64,000 bases of DNA, from NCBI RefSeq assembly GCF_003032475.1, contig NZ_CP028369.1, forward strand, positions 5,704,001 through 5,768,000, written 5' to 3'. Shown here in pieces: positions 25,920 to 35,454 of this stretch (its first letter is position 1; each line of letters opens with the position of its first letter). The DNA is from Streptomyces sp. P3 (GTDB lineage Bacteria; Actinomycetota; Actinomycetes; Streptomycetales; Streptomycetaceae). A model generated the notes under the pieces. That model saw nothing but the letters and a program-made list of their open reading frames with translations. It was not told where the DNA came from and did not search any database. The position numbers and the translations under genes were made by a program.

Positions 25920-26119
25920 TGCCTTGTCGGCGCGCAAACAACGATCTCCCATCGCGCGCACGAGGCGCCTCTCGTCACACTCCCCACGCTTCACGAGAGC
26001 TGTCCCCCCGCGGACGTCAGAGGCGCCGAACCCTGTGCGAGTCGTCCCGCCGCCCGGGCGGAACCGCAAACCCGATGGTATGGACTTTATGCCGCATGCC
26101 CCCGGAAGGAATGCAGCCC

Positions 26120-28192
26120 GTGAATGACGCAGGCCTGTCGAATTCCCCTTCGGCGCGCCGCTTCGACGCGACGGACGAACAGCTCAGCGCGGAGCTGAAG
26201 AAGTGGACGGGGGCGTCGCCCGCGCTGCATCCCGTCGGTGAACTGCTCGACCGGCACTGGGAGGCCGCGTTCGCCTACGCCCGGCTGTGCACCGACGACG
26301 AGCGCGCGGCCGGCATGCTCACCACGGCCGCCTTCACCCGGCTGTTCGGCGAGACCCTGCGGCAGAACGGTCCGACGGCCGCCTGGCGCCCTCACCTGCT
26401 GGTCACCGTTCGCCGCATCGCCACCGAGTGGGACACCGACGGCCGTCGTGACCTGCTGCATCCCACACTGCGATCCGACGGCGACGGCGTGATCGCCGAG
26501 CGCGCGGCCGCCCTCATGCTGCCGCCCGTGAACCGGCGCATGCTGTCCCGCGCGTTCCAACGGCTGCCCGAGGCGGCTCGCTGCCTGCTCTGGCACGTCG
26601 AGGTCGAGGCGGAGCCGCTGGCGGTCCCGGCCGGCCTGCTGGGTCTCGAGGAGGACGGAGCCCGCGGCGAGTTGAGCCGGTCCCGCGAGCGGCTGCGGGA
26701 GGAGTGCCTCCAGGTGCACCGCGAACTCGCCACCGACGACGAGTGCCACCGCTACCACCGGCTGCTGGACGTCACCTGCCGACGCGGCGGTGGCGACCTC
26801 GACCCCGACCTGCGCACCCACCTGGACGGCTGCCGGCACTGCACCCACACCGCCGACCAGTTGCTGCAGTTCGAAGGGCTGCTCGGCACCGCCCTGGCCG
26901 ACGGCATCCTGGGCTGGGCCGCCGCGGCCTATGTGGAGATCAGGGTCGCGGGCCGCGGTGATTCCACCGACCCGGCCGCAGAGAAGACGCGCGGCTACGC
27001 GGGCGAGGCCTTCACGGACGGGTCCTTCGCGACCGCCTCGGCCGAGGCCGGGGCCCGGCCCGCGAGCCGGGGCCGGCTGCGGTCCGGCCTGGCCTCCCGG
27101 ATCGGTGCCCGCTTCGGGGACCTCCCGTCGACCACGACCGCGACGGCAACCGCTCCGGCCGGTCCCGGCGGCGGCGGATCCGCGCCCGGCCCCGTGACGG
27201 ACGCCGACTCCCGCCCCTGCGCGAGCCGTTCGGCGCAGAAGGCGGCCCGTCGCGCCGCCCGTCGGCGCAACCTCGCCGCCGCGGTGCTGACCGTGAGCGG
27301 GCTCGTCGTCCTGCCGCTCATGGTGTGGGCCGTGATCGACTCCGGCGACAGAGCCGCCCCGACGGCCGGCAGCGGTGCGGCGGAGCCCGATGTCCCGGGC
27401 ACGGACAAGGCCACCGGCGGCCCGTCCTGGACCGGCGCCGACACCGCCGCCCAGGGCACCGTGCGCGGCCGTCTGCACAACGTCGCCTCCGGGCTGTGCA
27501 TCGGCGTCGAGGGGGCCAAGCCGGTCAGCGGCGCCGAGGCCAAACTCGCCGCCTGCACCTCCGCCGCCGGCCAGCAGTGGGCGTACGACCCGAGCGGACA
27601 GCTGCGCAGCGCCGCAGCCCCCGACCTCTGCCTCGACTCCCGGCTCGGCTACTCGGTGCGGCTCGCGCCGTGCACGGGCGCCGCCCAGCCGGACGCCAGG
27701 AACGTCCAGTACGACTTCACGCTGCAGGGCACGCTCGTCCCACGCTCGGGTCAGAACCTCGCGCTGGCGCCGGCCGCCACCGACGGCTCGGGCGCGCTCG
27801 TCCTGAAGAACCGGGTGGACAGCGCCGCCCAGCGGTGGGTGATCGACACCTCGCGGCCCGACCCGCAGATGCAGTTCGTCAACTGGGGCGCCGACAGCGA
27901 ACCCTCCGACGCGCCCGCCCCGTCCCCCACGCCGAAGGCCGCGAAGCCCGCGAAGCCCGCGCCCACACCGACGCCGTCCGCCGCCCCGACGCCTTCGGCC
28001 GGCGCGTCCCCGGGCCAGGGCGGCAATTCCTGCTGGTACGGGAACCCCTGCTCCGGCGGCGGGCCCGGCTCCTCCGGCGGCTACGGACAAGGCCCCGGCG
28101 GATACGGGGACTACGGCTACGGGGGTTACGGCGGCTACGGCTACGGCTACGGGGGTTACGGCGGCTACGGAGGATACGGCGGCGGGCGCTGA
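26120..28192 (+). CDS. Sigma-factor-like / zinc-finger / TM / ricin-lectin fusion protein (paralogue 1)
   Basis: 690 residues from GTG 26120 (GGAAGGA 10 bases upstream). In order: region-2-like helices (~38-80, LLDRHWEAAFAYARL); region-4-like block (~143-198, RAFQRLPEAARCLLWHVEVE, then SRSRERLREE); anti-sigma-type zinc motif HLDGCRHC (~232-240); a charged linker; one membrane span (~384-406, LAAAVLTVSGLVVLPLMVWA); an extracytoplasmic ricin-type beta-trefoil (~450-583, LHNVASGLCIGVEG, QQWAYDPSGQLRSA, RWVIDTS); a Pro/Thr linker; and a Gly/Tyr-rich tail with repeated GGYG. The domains suggest a one-piece receptor linking wall binding outside to a sigma-like module inside. This is inference; DNA binding is not established. 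Paralogue at 39867-41501. Confidence 0.75.
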   Translation: MNDAGLSNSPSARRFDATDEQLSAELKKWTGASPALHPVGELLDRHWEAAFAYARLCTDDERAAGMLTTAAFTRLFGETLRQNGPTAAWRPHLLVTVRRIATEWDTDGRRDLLHPTLRSDGDGVIAERAAALMLPPVNRRMLSRAFQRLPEAARCLLWHVEVEAEPLAVPAGLLGLEEDGARGELSRSRERLREECLQVHRELATDDECHRYHRLLDVTCRRGGGDLDPDLRTHLDGCRHCTHTADQLLQFEGLLGTALADGILGWAAAAYVEIRVAGRGDSTDPAAEKTRGYAGEAFTDGSFATASAEAGARPASRGRLRSGLASRIGARFGDLPSTTTATATAPAGPGGGGSAPGPVTDADSRPCASRSAQKAARRAARRRNLAAAVLTVSGLVVLPLMVWAVIDSGDRAAPTAGSGAAEPDVPGTDKATGGPSWTGADTAAQGTVRGRLHNVASGLCIGVEGAKPVSGAEAKLAACTSAAGQQWAYDPSGQLRSAAAPDLCLDSRLGYSVRLAPCTGAAQPDARNVQYDFTLQGTLVPRSGQNLALAPAATDGSGALVLKNRVDSAAQRWVIDTSRPDPQMQFVNWGADSEPSDAPAPSPTPKAAKPAKPAPTPTPSAAPTPSAGASPGQGGNSCWYGNPCSGGGPGSSGGYGQGPGGYGDYGYGGYGGYGYGYGGYGGYGGYGGGR

Positions 28193-28201
28193 ACCGGCTG
28201 G

Positions 28202-29524
28202 TCAGGCGCCGATCACCTGGAGCGAGGCCCACAGCGCCACCACGGCCGGGATCAGCGCGGCCGGTACCGTGAGCAGGCCGAGCCGGGTGAACTCGCCGAC
28301 CTCCACGCGCTCGTCGCGCTCCCGCACCACACGCCGCCACAGCAGCGTCGCGAGGGATCCCGCGTAGGTCAGGTTCGGGCCGATGTTCACGCCCAGCAGC
28401 ACCGCGAGTACCGCCCCGGCTCCGGCCGGGGCGGCGAGCGGCACCAGGACCAGCACCGCGGGCAGGTTGTTGATCAGGTTTGCGAGGACGGCGGCCACCG
28501 CGGCGACGCCCAGCAGCGCGAGGAGACCCGAGCCGCCGGGCAGCACGTGCCGCAACGCGCCGGCGAGACCGTTGTCGACCACCGCGCGCACCACGATCCC
28601 GAGCGCCAGCACGAACGCGAGGAACCCCGGTGCGGCGGCCCGCACCACGACGAGGGGCGTCACACGTCGTCGTGCCAGCGCGCGCCCGGCCATGACGAGG
28701 GCGCCGGCCAGCGCGGCCCAGGCCGGTTCGACCCCGACGGCGGAGGCCACCACGAACCCCGCCAGCGTGCAGGCCACGGTGACCAGCGCGAACAGCGGCA
28801 GCTCGGGCTCCGGACCGTCGTCCGCGGTGGGTTCGGCGGCGGGCACGTCGGCGGCGAAGAAGCGTCGTACGACCAGGTACTCGGCGCCGATCGCGACCAC
28901 CCACGGCAGCGCCATCAGGGCGGCGAAGCGGGTGAAGCTCAGCCCGCTCGCGGTGAACGCCAGCAGGTTGGTGAGGTTGGAGACCGGCAGCAGGAGCGAG
29001 GCGGTGTTCGACAGGTGCGCACACGCGTAGACGTGCGGCCTCGAGCGCACTCCCATGCGGGCCGCGGTGGCGAACACGACCGGCGTCAGCAGCACGACCG
29101 TGGCGTCCAGGCTGAGCGCGGCCGTGACGGCCGACGCCAGCACGAACACCGAGACCAGCAGGCGCCGGGGCCGGCCGGCCGCCCGGCGGGCCATCCATGC
29201 GCCGCACGCGGTGAACAGTCCCTCGACGTCGCACAGGTGGGCCAGCACCAGTACCGCGGCGAGGAAGCCGACGACCGGGCCGAGCCGCTCGGCCTCGGTC
29301 AGGGCGTGCTCGGGCGACACCGCGCCCAGGGCGGTCACCACCGCCGCCGCGGGGACTGCGACCAGGGCCTCCGACCGCCCGGCCGGGCGCAGGACCGCCC
29401 AGCCGAGAGCGGCGGCGAGCAGGAGGACGGACAGAGTTTCGGCGAGCGGGGCGTTCAGTGCGGTTCTCCGGGACGGGGTCGGGACGCTGCCCGCCCCATC
29501 GAGGAGGTCCGGGAGCCCGTCCAT
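28202..29524 (-). CDS. SLC13/ArsB-type anion permease
   Basis: About 440 residues from ATG 29524; no clear ribosome site, and starts at 29563 or further in are possible. Eleven or twelve hydrophobic segments. Ion-transporter motifs: LSLDATVVLLTPVVFATA and, in the second half, LANLINNLPAVLVLVPL followed by GVNIGPNLTYAGSLATLLW, the repeated re-entrant-loop pattern of the ArsB/NhaD/SLC13 superfamily. The substrate may be arsenite, Na+ or a dicarboxylate; no ars genes are adjacent. Its stop is 9 bp from that of the convergent lectin-fusion gene. Confidence 0.82.
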   Translation of the reverse strand: MDGLPDLLDGAGSVPTPSRRTALNAPLAETLSVLLLAAALGWAVLRPAGRSEALVAVPAAAVVTALGAVSPEHALTEAERLGPVVGFLAAVLVLAHLCDVEGLFTACGAWMARRAAGRPRRLLVSVFVLASAVTAALSLDATVVLLTPVVFATAARMGVRSRPHVYACAHLSNTASLLLPVSNLTNLLAFTASGLSFTRFAALMALPWVVAIGAEYLVVRRFFAADVPAAEPTADDGPEPELPLFALVTVACTLAGFVVASAVGVEPAWAALAGALVMAGRALARRRVTPLVVVRAAAPGFLAFVLALGIVVRAVVDNGLAGALRHVLPGGSGLLALLGVAAVAAVLANLINNLPAVLVLVPLAAPAGAGAVLAVLLGVNIGPNLTYAGSLATLLWRRVVRERDERVEVGEFTRLGLLTVPAALIPAVVALWASLQVIGA

Positions 29525-29599
29525 GAAAACATGTTCGGGTAAGAGCCCGGTCCGGCCGGTCAAGGAGCCCCGTCCGGCCGGGTCGGCCGGGGGGCCGCC

Positions 29600-31966
29600 T
29601 CACTCCTCCCCGAGGAGGGCCAGCTCCGCCCAGATCGTCTTGCCCTCGGCGGTGTGCCGGCTTCCCCAGCGCTGGGTGAGCTGGGCGACCAGGAGCAGGC
29701 CGCGGCCGCCCTCGTCCCAGGTCTTCGCCCGGCGCAGGTGCGGGGCCGTGTGGCTGTGGTCGGAGACCTCGCAGATCAGCGTCGTCGCGTCATGGATGAG
29801 CCGCAGCCGGATGGGGCGGGAGCCGTACCGGATCGCGTTGGTGACGAGCTCGCTCACCACCAGCTCGGTGGTGAACGACGCGTCGCCCAGATCCCAGCGC
29901 GCCAGCTGTTGGACGGCCTGTTTGCGGATCGGCGCGACCAGTGCGGGATCGGCGGGGATGTCCCAGGTCGCGACCTGGGAGGCGGGCAGGCCCCGGGTGC
30001 GTGCGAGCAGCAGGGCCACGTCGTCGGAGGCCCCGCCGGGGGGCAGCAGGGTGTGCAGGATCCGGTCGCAGGTCTCGTCCAGGGAGCCCGACGGGTCGGC
30101 CAGGGCGTCCCGGAGCAGCCGGTGCCCGGCCTCCGCGTCCCGCTCGCGGGACTCGACCAGGCCGTCGGTGTAGAAGGCGAGCACACTGCCCTCGGCCACC
30201 TCCAGCTCGGCCGACTCGAACGGCAGCCCGCCCACGCCCAGCGGGGGGCCGACGGGCAGCTCGATCCGCCGGGGCGCGCCGTCGGGCCGCAGCAGGACCG
30301 GCGGGGGGTGCCCGGCGCGGGCCAGGATGCAGCGGCGCGACACGGGGTCGTACACCGCGTACAGGCAGGTCGCGCCGACCTCACCGGGGCTGCCCTCACC
30401 GCCGGCCTCCTCCGACAGCCGGACGACCAGGTCGTCCAGGTGGGTGAGCAGCTCGTCGGGGGCCAGGTCGATGTCGGCGAGGGTGCGCACGGCGGTGCGC
30501 AGCCGGCCCATGGTGGCCGAGGCCTGGACGCCGTGCCCGACGACGTCCCCGACGACCAGGGCCACGCGCATCCCGGACAGCGGGATGACGTCGAACCAGT
30601 CGCCGCCGACCCCGGCCCGGGCGGCCGGGAGGTAGCGGGAGGCGGCCTCGACGGCGGCCGTGCGCGGCAGGGTCCGCGGCAGCAGGCTGCGCTGCAGGGC
30701 GAGGGCCGTGTCCCGTTCGCGGGAGTACCGGCGGGCGTTGTCGATACAGACGGCGGCGCGGGTCGTGACCTCCTCCGCCAGCAGCGCGTCGTCCGGGGAG
30801 AAGGGCTCGGGCCGCCGGAACCGGGTGAGGACGGCGACGCCGAGGGTGACGCCCCGGGCCCGGATCGGCACGCACATCGTGGAGTGGACGCCGAGTTCCC
30901 GCACCCGGGCGGCGCGGGCCGGGTCCCGGGCCAGCCAGGCGTCCAGTCCGCCGCCGGCCACCGTGGCGACGATGGTGCGGCCCGCGGCCAGCGAGTCGGC
31001 CTGCGGGGACCCGGCCGGGTAGTCCTGCGCCTCGCCGGGCCTGGCCACCGCCTCGGGGTTGCCGGGGTTCACCGAGTGGTGTGCCGCGCGCCGCAGGCTC
31101 ACCGGCGGGGCGAACCGGGCCGGGGGTTCGCCGTCCTGCGGGTCGAGCAGGTCGACGCTGACGAAGTCGGCGAGCGCGGGGACGCACACCTCGGCCAGCT
31201 CCTGGGCGGTGCGGATCACGTCGAGGGTGCTGCCGATGCGCACGCTCGCCTCGTTGACCAGCTGGAGCCGCTCACGGGAGCGGTGGTGCTCGGTGAAGTC
31301 GTGGGCGGCCAGGCACACGCCCCGGATCCGGCCTGCCGGGTCGGTCACCGGCGCCATCCGGGCCAGCCAGGCGTGCGCGCGGTCCTCCCCGCCGGCCCGC
31401 AGGTACGTCTCCACGTCCCGGGCCCGGCCGCTGTGGAGCACCTGCAGCATGTGCCGTTCGAGTTCGGCGCTCTGCGACCGCCCGCCGATCTCGGAGGGCC
31501 GCAGTCCCTTGACGCGCTCCTCGGGGAGCCCGATGACGGCGCTCATCGCGTCGTTGATCCGGCACAGCCGCAGCTGTTCGTCGTAGACCGCCACGGCACA
31601 GGGGGACTGGGCCAGCCCCGCCATGGCGAGCGGCTCGTCCGCGGGGGCGGGGCCGCTCCGGGTGAGCGGGGTGACGACGAGCCACTGCCCGGGCCGGCCG
31701 TCCTCGGACCGGCTGTGGTGGGCGAGCAGCCAGGTGGGTACCGTACGGCCGTCGCGGTGGCGCAGAGTCACGGTTCCGTCCCAGCGGGAGCCGGTGAGGA
31801 GGGGCGGCCGTCCGGTCAGGAGTTCCACCGCGGGCCGGCCCACGACCTCGTCCGGGGACCAGCCGAGAAGGGCGCGAGCGCCCTCGTTCCACCCGATGAG
31901 CGTGCCGACGTCGTCGACGACGGCCCGGGCTGTCGCGGCCTCGTCGAACGGATACTCCGGGCTCAT
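29600..31966 (-). CDS. PAS-PAS-GAF-SpoIIE phosphatase-HATPase signalling protein
   Basis: 788 residues from ATG 31966 (GGAG 8 bases upstream); 13 residues longer if GTG 32005 is used. Order: PAS (~15-100, VVDDVGTLIGWNEGARALLG), PAS (~115-235, LRLCRINDAMSAVIGLPEER), GAF (~250-415), SpoIIE/PP2C (~440-640, GGDWFDVIPLSGMRVALVV with its Asp residues, ARAGHPPPVLLRPDG, SDDVALLLART), then a C-terminal RsbW-like ATPase (~660-785, VVSELVTNAIRYG, DEGGRGLLLVAQL). It combines an anti-sigma kinase-like domain and an antagonist phosphatase in one cytoplasmic protein, so it likely controls a sigma factor by partner switching. Confidence 0.9.
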   Translation of the reverse strand: MSPEYPFDEAATARAVVDDVGTLIGWNEGARALLGWSPDEVVGRPAVELLTGRPPLLTGSRWDGTVTLRHRDGRTVPTWLLAHHSRSEDGRPGQWLVVTPLTRSGPAPADEPLAMAGLAQSPCAVAVYDEQLRLCRINDAMSAVIGLPEERVKGLRPSEIGGRSQSAELERHMLQVLHSGRARDVETYLRAGGEDRAHAWLARMAPVTDPAGRIRGVCLAAHDFTEHHRSRERLQLVNEASVRIGSTLDVIRTAQELAEVCVPALADFVSVDLLDPQDGEPPARFAPPVSLRRAAHHSVNPGNPEAVARPGEAQDYPAGSPQADSLAAGRTIVATVAGGGLDAWLARDPARAARVRELGVHSTMCVPIRARGVTLGVAVLTRFRRPEPFSPDDALLAEEVTTRAAVCIDNARRYSRERDTALALQRSLLPRTLPRTAAVEAASRYLPAARAGVGGDWFDVIPLSGMRVALVVGDVVGHGVQASATMGRLRTAVRTLADIDLAPDELLTHLDDLVVRLSEEAGGEGSPGEVGATCLYAVYDPVSRRCILARAGHPPPVLLRPDGAPRRIELPVGPPLGVGGLPFESAELEVAEGSVLAFYTDGLVESRERDAEAGHRLLRDALADPSGSLDETCDRILHTLLPPGGASDDVALLLARTRGLPASQVATWDIPADPALVAPIRKQAVQQLARWDLGDASFTTELVVSELVTNAIRYGSRPIRLRLIHDATTLICEVSDHSHTAPHLRRAKTWDEGGRGLLLVAQLTQRWGSRHTAEGKTIWAELALLGEE

Positions 31967-32254
31967 CTCGCCACTCCAACGCGGGCACTCACAGTGAACA
32001 GGCACTTCCGTTCCAGCCTAGTGCGTTCGGCCCGCGGGCGGACCGCAACCCCTGCGGGGCGGCTGCGCAGCGGATCCGCGCCGGGGTCAAGAGGCAGAAC
32101 CGGCCGATCTTCCCCGGGACGCCGCGACGGGTCCAGTGGACGAGGGGCTTTCGCACCCTTGACGGGCAGGAGTGGCGCGTCGTCAGATTCTGTGAGTAAA
32201 CGGTGAGTTGTGAGTACTTCTGGTTTCTGATGTCCAGATGAGGGAGAGCCGCCC

Positions 32255-35200
32255 ATGACGGTCACGCGCAGATCGGTCCTTGCCGCTTCTGCGGCCGCAC
32301 CGGCCGCAGGAGCAGTCCTCGGGGGCACGCCGGCCCGGGTCGTCGCTCCCGCCGCGAGCACGCCGGGGCGCCGTACGGTCCCGCTGCGCGACGGCTGGCG
32401 ATTCGCGCTGGTCGACGCCGGCGGGCTCTCCGACCCCACCGGCCAATACGCGGACGCCGCCGACCCCGGCCACGATGACTCGACCTGGCGTGCGGTGGCC
32501 GTCCCGCACGACTGGAGCATCGAACAGGCCCCCACCACGCAGAACGGCACGACCAGCGGCACCGGCTTCTTCCCGGGCGGCCTGGGCTGGTACCGGCTCG
32601 CCTTCACGCTGTCGCCCGCGCACGCGGGCAAGCGGATCTCGGTCGAGTTCGACGGCGTCCACATGGACTCCACCGTCTACTGCAACGGGACCGAGGTCGG
32701 CCGCCACCCCTACGGCTACACCGGTTTCGCCTTCGATCTCACCGACCTGCTGCACACCGACGGCGTCACCGGCAACGTGATCGCGGTGAGGGTCCAGAAC
32801 CGGCTTCCGAGCAGCCGCTGGTACTCCGGCAGCGGCATCTACCGCGAGGCCCGTCTGGTCGTCACGGAGCCGGTGCACGTGACCCGCTGGGGCACGTACG
32901 TCACCACCCCGGAGGTCACCGGGAAGCGGGCCGTGGTCCGGGTCGCCACGACCGTGGCGAACGCCTCCGGCGCGGGCGCGGACGTCGAGATCGTCTCCCG
33001 GGTCCGCGCGCCGAACGGCCGCACGGTCGCCCGCACGTCCTCCACGGTGGCCGTGACCGAGCAGGCCACCGAGACCCACGAGCTCTCCGTGGCCGGTCCC
33101 CGGCGGTGGGACTTCGCGACCCCGCACCACCGCTACACCCTGGAGACCGAACTGCGCGTCGGCGGCCGGGCGGTCGACTCCCACCGCACCCCGTTCGGCA
33201 TCCGCACGGTCCGCTTCGACCCGGACGAGGGGTTCCACCTCAACGGCGTGCACGCCAAGATCAAGGGCGTCGACCTCCACCACGACCTGGGCGCGCTCGG
33301 CGCCGCGGTCAACATCGACGCGATCCGCCGTCAGATGACGATCATGAAGTCGATGGGCGTCAACGCGTTCCGCACCTCGCACAACCCGCCCTCGCCGGAG
33401 ATGGTCCGGGTCTGCGAGGAACTCGGCATCGTGATGCTGGTGGAGGCGTTCGACTGCTGGAAGACCGGCAAGACGCGGTACGACTACGGGCGGTTCTTCG
33501 ACGAGTGGTGCGAGCGGGACGCCGCCGAGATGGTGCTCGCGGCCCGCAACTCGCCGGCCGTCGTGCTGTGGTCCATCGGCAACGAGATACCCGACTCCAC
33601 CTCCACCGCCGGTCTCGCCATGGCCGACCGGATCATCGCCGCGATCAGGGCGGCGGACGACACCCGCCCGCTCGTCATCGGCTCCGACAAGTACCGCAGG
33701 CCGCCCGCCAGGGGCACCGCCGCCGATCTGATGCTGGCGAAACTGGACGGCCTCGGCCTCAACTACAACACCGCCCAGTCCGTGGACGCCCTGCACGCGG
33801 CCTATCCGCACCTGTTCCTCTTCGAGTCCGAGTCGTCCTCGGAGACCTCGACCCGCGGCGCCTACCAGGAGCCCGAGCACCTCAACACGGGCGAGAACCA
33901 CACCCCGGGCGGGCGGGCCACCTCGTCCTACGACAACAACCTCGCCTCCTGGACGATGAGCGGCGAGTACGGGCACAAGAAGGACCGGGACCGGAAATGG
34001 TTCACCGGGCAGTTCCTGTGGTCCGGCATCGACTACATCGGCGAGCCCACGCCGTACGACGTGTTCCCGGTCAAGGCGTCCTTCTTCGGCGCGGTCGACA
34101 CGGCCGGCTTCCCCAAGGACATGTACCACCTGTTCCGCAGCCAGTGGGTCGACGAGCCGATGGTCCACCTGCTGCCCATGACCTGGAACCACGAGCCGGG
34201 CGACACGGTCGAGGTGTGGGCGTACTCCAACGTGGACACCGTCGAGCTGTACCTCGACGGGAAGTCCCTGGGCGTGCGCACGTTCGACAGGAAGAAGACC
34301 GTCGACGGACGTGCCTATCTGGAGACCACCGAGGCGACCGGCGACGACAAGACCTTCACCACCGGGCCCTACCCCGGCAGCTACACGAGCCCGGGCGGCA
34401 GCGCGGGCAAGCTGCACCTGACGTGGCGGGTGCCGTACGCGCCGGGCGAGCTGAAGGCGGTGGCCCGCAGGAAGGGCAGGACGGTCGCCACCGACGTGCT
34501 GCGCACGGCGGGCGCCCCGCACGCCGTGCGCCTCACCGCCGACCGCAGGTCCCTCCCGGCGGACGGGCGGTCGCTGGTCTTCGTGACCGCCGATGTCGTC
34601 GACGCACGCGGGACCGTGGTGCCCGACGCCGAGCACCTCATCTCCTTCGAGGTGCGCGGCGGCTCCCTCGCGGGCCTCGACAACGGCCGGCAGGAGAGCG
34701 CCGAGCGCTATCAGGCCACCACCCGCACCGCCTTCCACGGCAAGGCGCTCGCCGTCGTGCGCTCCGGCGTCGAGGCAGGCGCCCTGAAGGTGACGGCGCG
34801 GGCCGACGGACTGCGCAGGGGCACGGTCACGGTGCGCGCCACGCCCGCCCGCCAGGTCGCGGCCACCCCGGCCGCCGTCTTCGCCGCGGACCTCCCCGCG
34901 CCGGTCGACCACCCCCGGCCGGACGCCAGTCACTCGGGCCGCCCGGACACCCTGCCGGCCGCGATGCTGGACGGCGACCCGGCCACCGGGTGGTCCAACG
35001 CGTTCGTCAAGGCGGCCACCGCGCTGCTGCCCGCCTTCAGCGGGGCCCGGACGAAGGACTGGGTGTCGGTGGACTACGGACGCACCAGGGACTTCGACCG
35101 GGTGGAGGTGTCCTTCACCGTCGACGCCGCGCACAGCCTGCCCGCCTCGGTGACGGCCGAGGTCTGGGACGGTCGGCGGTACGTGCCGGTCACCGGGGCG

Positions 35201-35344
35201 GTCATCGACTGGGCCACCGCCTCGAACACGCCCACGGCGCTCACCTTCGACCCCGTGCGCGGCTCGAAGCTCCGGCTGAGTCTCACCAGCGGCGCGCCCG
35301 GCACGCCCCGCGGCGCGGTGCGCATCACGAGGTGGGAGGCGTGA
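32255..35344 (+). CDS. Secreted glycoside hydrolase family 2 (beta-galactosidase-like)
   Basis: 1029 residues. Tat signal TRRSVLAASAAAPAAG at the N-terminus. GH2 sugar-binding domain (~38-200, GWRFALVDAG, VPHDWSIEQ, LGWYRLAFTL), Ig-like domain, then the TIM barrel (~315-600) with HNPPSPEMVRVCEELGI, acid/base Glu in VVLWSIGNEIPD (~444) and nucleophile Glu in LFLFESESSSETS (~524). C-terminal Ig-like modules and a final F5/8-type (discoidin-like) domain, AAMLDGDPATGWSNAF. Cleaves terminal beta-linked sugars outside the cell; galactose, fucose or glucuronide specificity is not decided. Start ATG follows GAGGGAGAG. Confidence 0.9.
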   Translation: MTVTRRSVLAASAAAPAAGAVLGGTPARVVAPAASTPGRRTVPLRDGWRFALVDAGGLSDPTGQYADAADPGHDDSTWRAVAVPHDWSIEQAPTTQNGTTSGTGFFPGGLGWYRLAFTLSPAHAGKRISVEFDGVHMDSTVYCNGTEVGRHPYGYTGFAFDLTDLLHTDGVTGNVIAVRVQNRLPSSRWYSGSGIYREARLVVTEPVHVTRWGTYVTTPEVTGKRAVVRVATTVANASGAGADVEIVSRVRAPNGRTVARTSSTVAVTEQATETHELSVAGPRRWDFATPHHRYTLETELRVGGRAVDSHRTPFGIRTVRFDPDEGFHLNGVHAKIKGVDLHHDLGALGAAVNIDAIRRQMTIMKSMGVNAFRTSHNPPSPEMVRVCEELGIVMLVEAFDCWKTGKTRYDYGRFFDEWCERDAAEMVLAARNSPAVVLWSIGNEIPDSTSTAGLAMADRIIAAIRAADDTRPLVIGSDKYRRPPARGTAADLMLAKLDGLGLNYNTAQSVDALHAAYPHLFLFESESSSETSTRGAYQEPEHLNTGENHTPGGRATSSYDNNLASWTMSGEYGHKKDRDRKWFTGQFLWSGIDYIGEPTPYDVFPVKASFFGAVDTAGFPKDMYHLFRSQWVDEPMVHLLPMTWNHEPGDTVEVWAYSNVDTVELYLDGKSLGVRTFDRKKTVDGRAYLETTEATGDDKTFTTGPYPGSYTSPGGSAGKLHLTWRVPYAPGELKAVARRKGRTVATDVLRTAGAPHAVRLTADRRSLPADGRSLVFVTADVVDARGTVVPDAEHLISFEVRGGSLAGLDNGRQESAERYQATTRTAFHGKALAVVRSGVEAGALKVTARADGLRRGTVTVRATPARQVAATPAAVFAADLPAPVDHPRPDASHSGRPDTLPAAMLDGDPATGWSNAFVKAATALLPAFSGARTKDWVSVDYGRTRDFDRVEVSFTVDAAHSLPASVTAEVWDGRRYVPVTGAVIDWATASNTPTALTFDPVRGSKLRLSLTSGAPGTPRGAVRITRWEA

Positions 35345-35353
35345 CGGCCTGAC

Positions 35354-35387
35354 GGGAACCCCGTACGCAGGCGCGTGCGGGGTTCCC
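35354..35387. terminator. Strong bidirectional hairpin terminator
   Basis: GGGAACCCCGTACGC (35354-35368) and GCGTGCGGGGTTCCC (35373-35387) form a 15-bp stem with one mismatch and a 4-base loop, 10 bp past the GH2 stop and between convergent genes. Confidence 0.85.
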
Positions 35388-35454
35388 GGCCGGGATCACC
35401 GGCCCGGGCGCCACCGCGCGCGCCCTCGCGCCCGCGCCGCCCCGGCGAAGGCCC

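Larger units (their letters stand above)
25642..26119. other. Divergent intergenic region (PhyH / sigma-like lectin gene)
   Basis: Contains the palindrome at 25831-25847 and the shared 14-mer at 25906-25919. Frames here are open toward the right-hand gene but lack start signals before 26111. Nothing else supported. Confidence 0.5.

Noticed and set aside
32183..35134. 983-codon open frame on the minus strand opposite the GH2 gene
   Set aside because: Product is repetitive Gly/Val/Arg/His text with no domain; the + strand has a complete, motif-rich GH2 enzyme. Long antisense frames are normal at this GC content.
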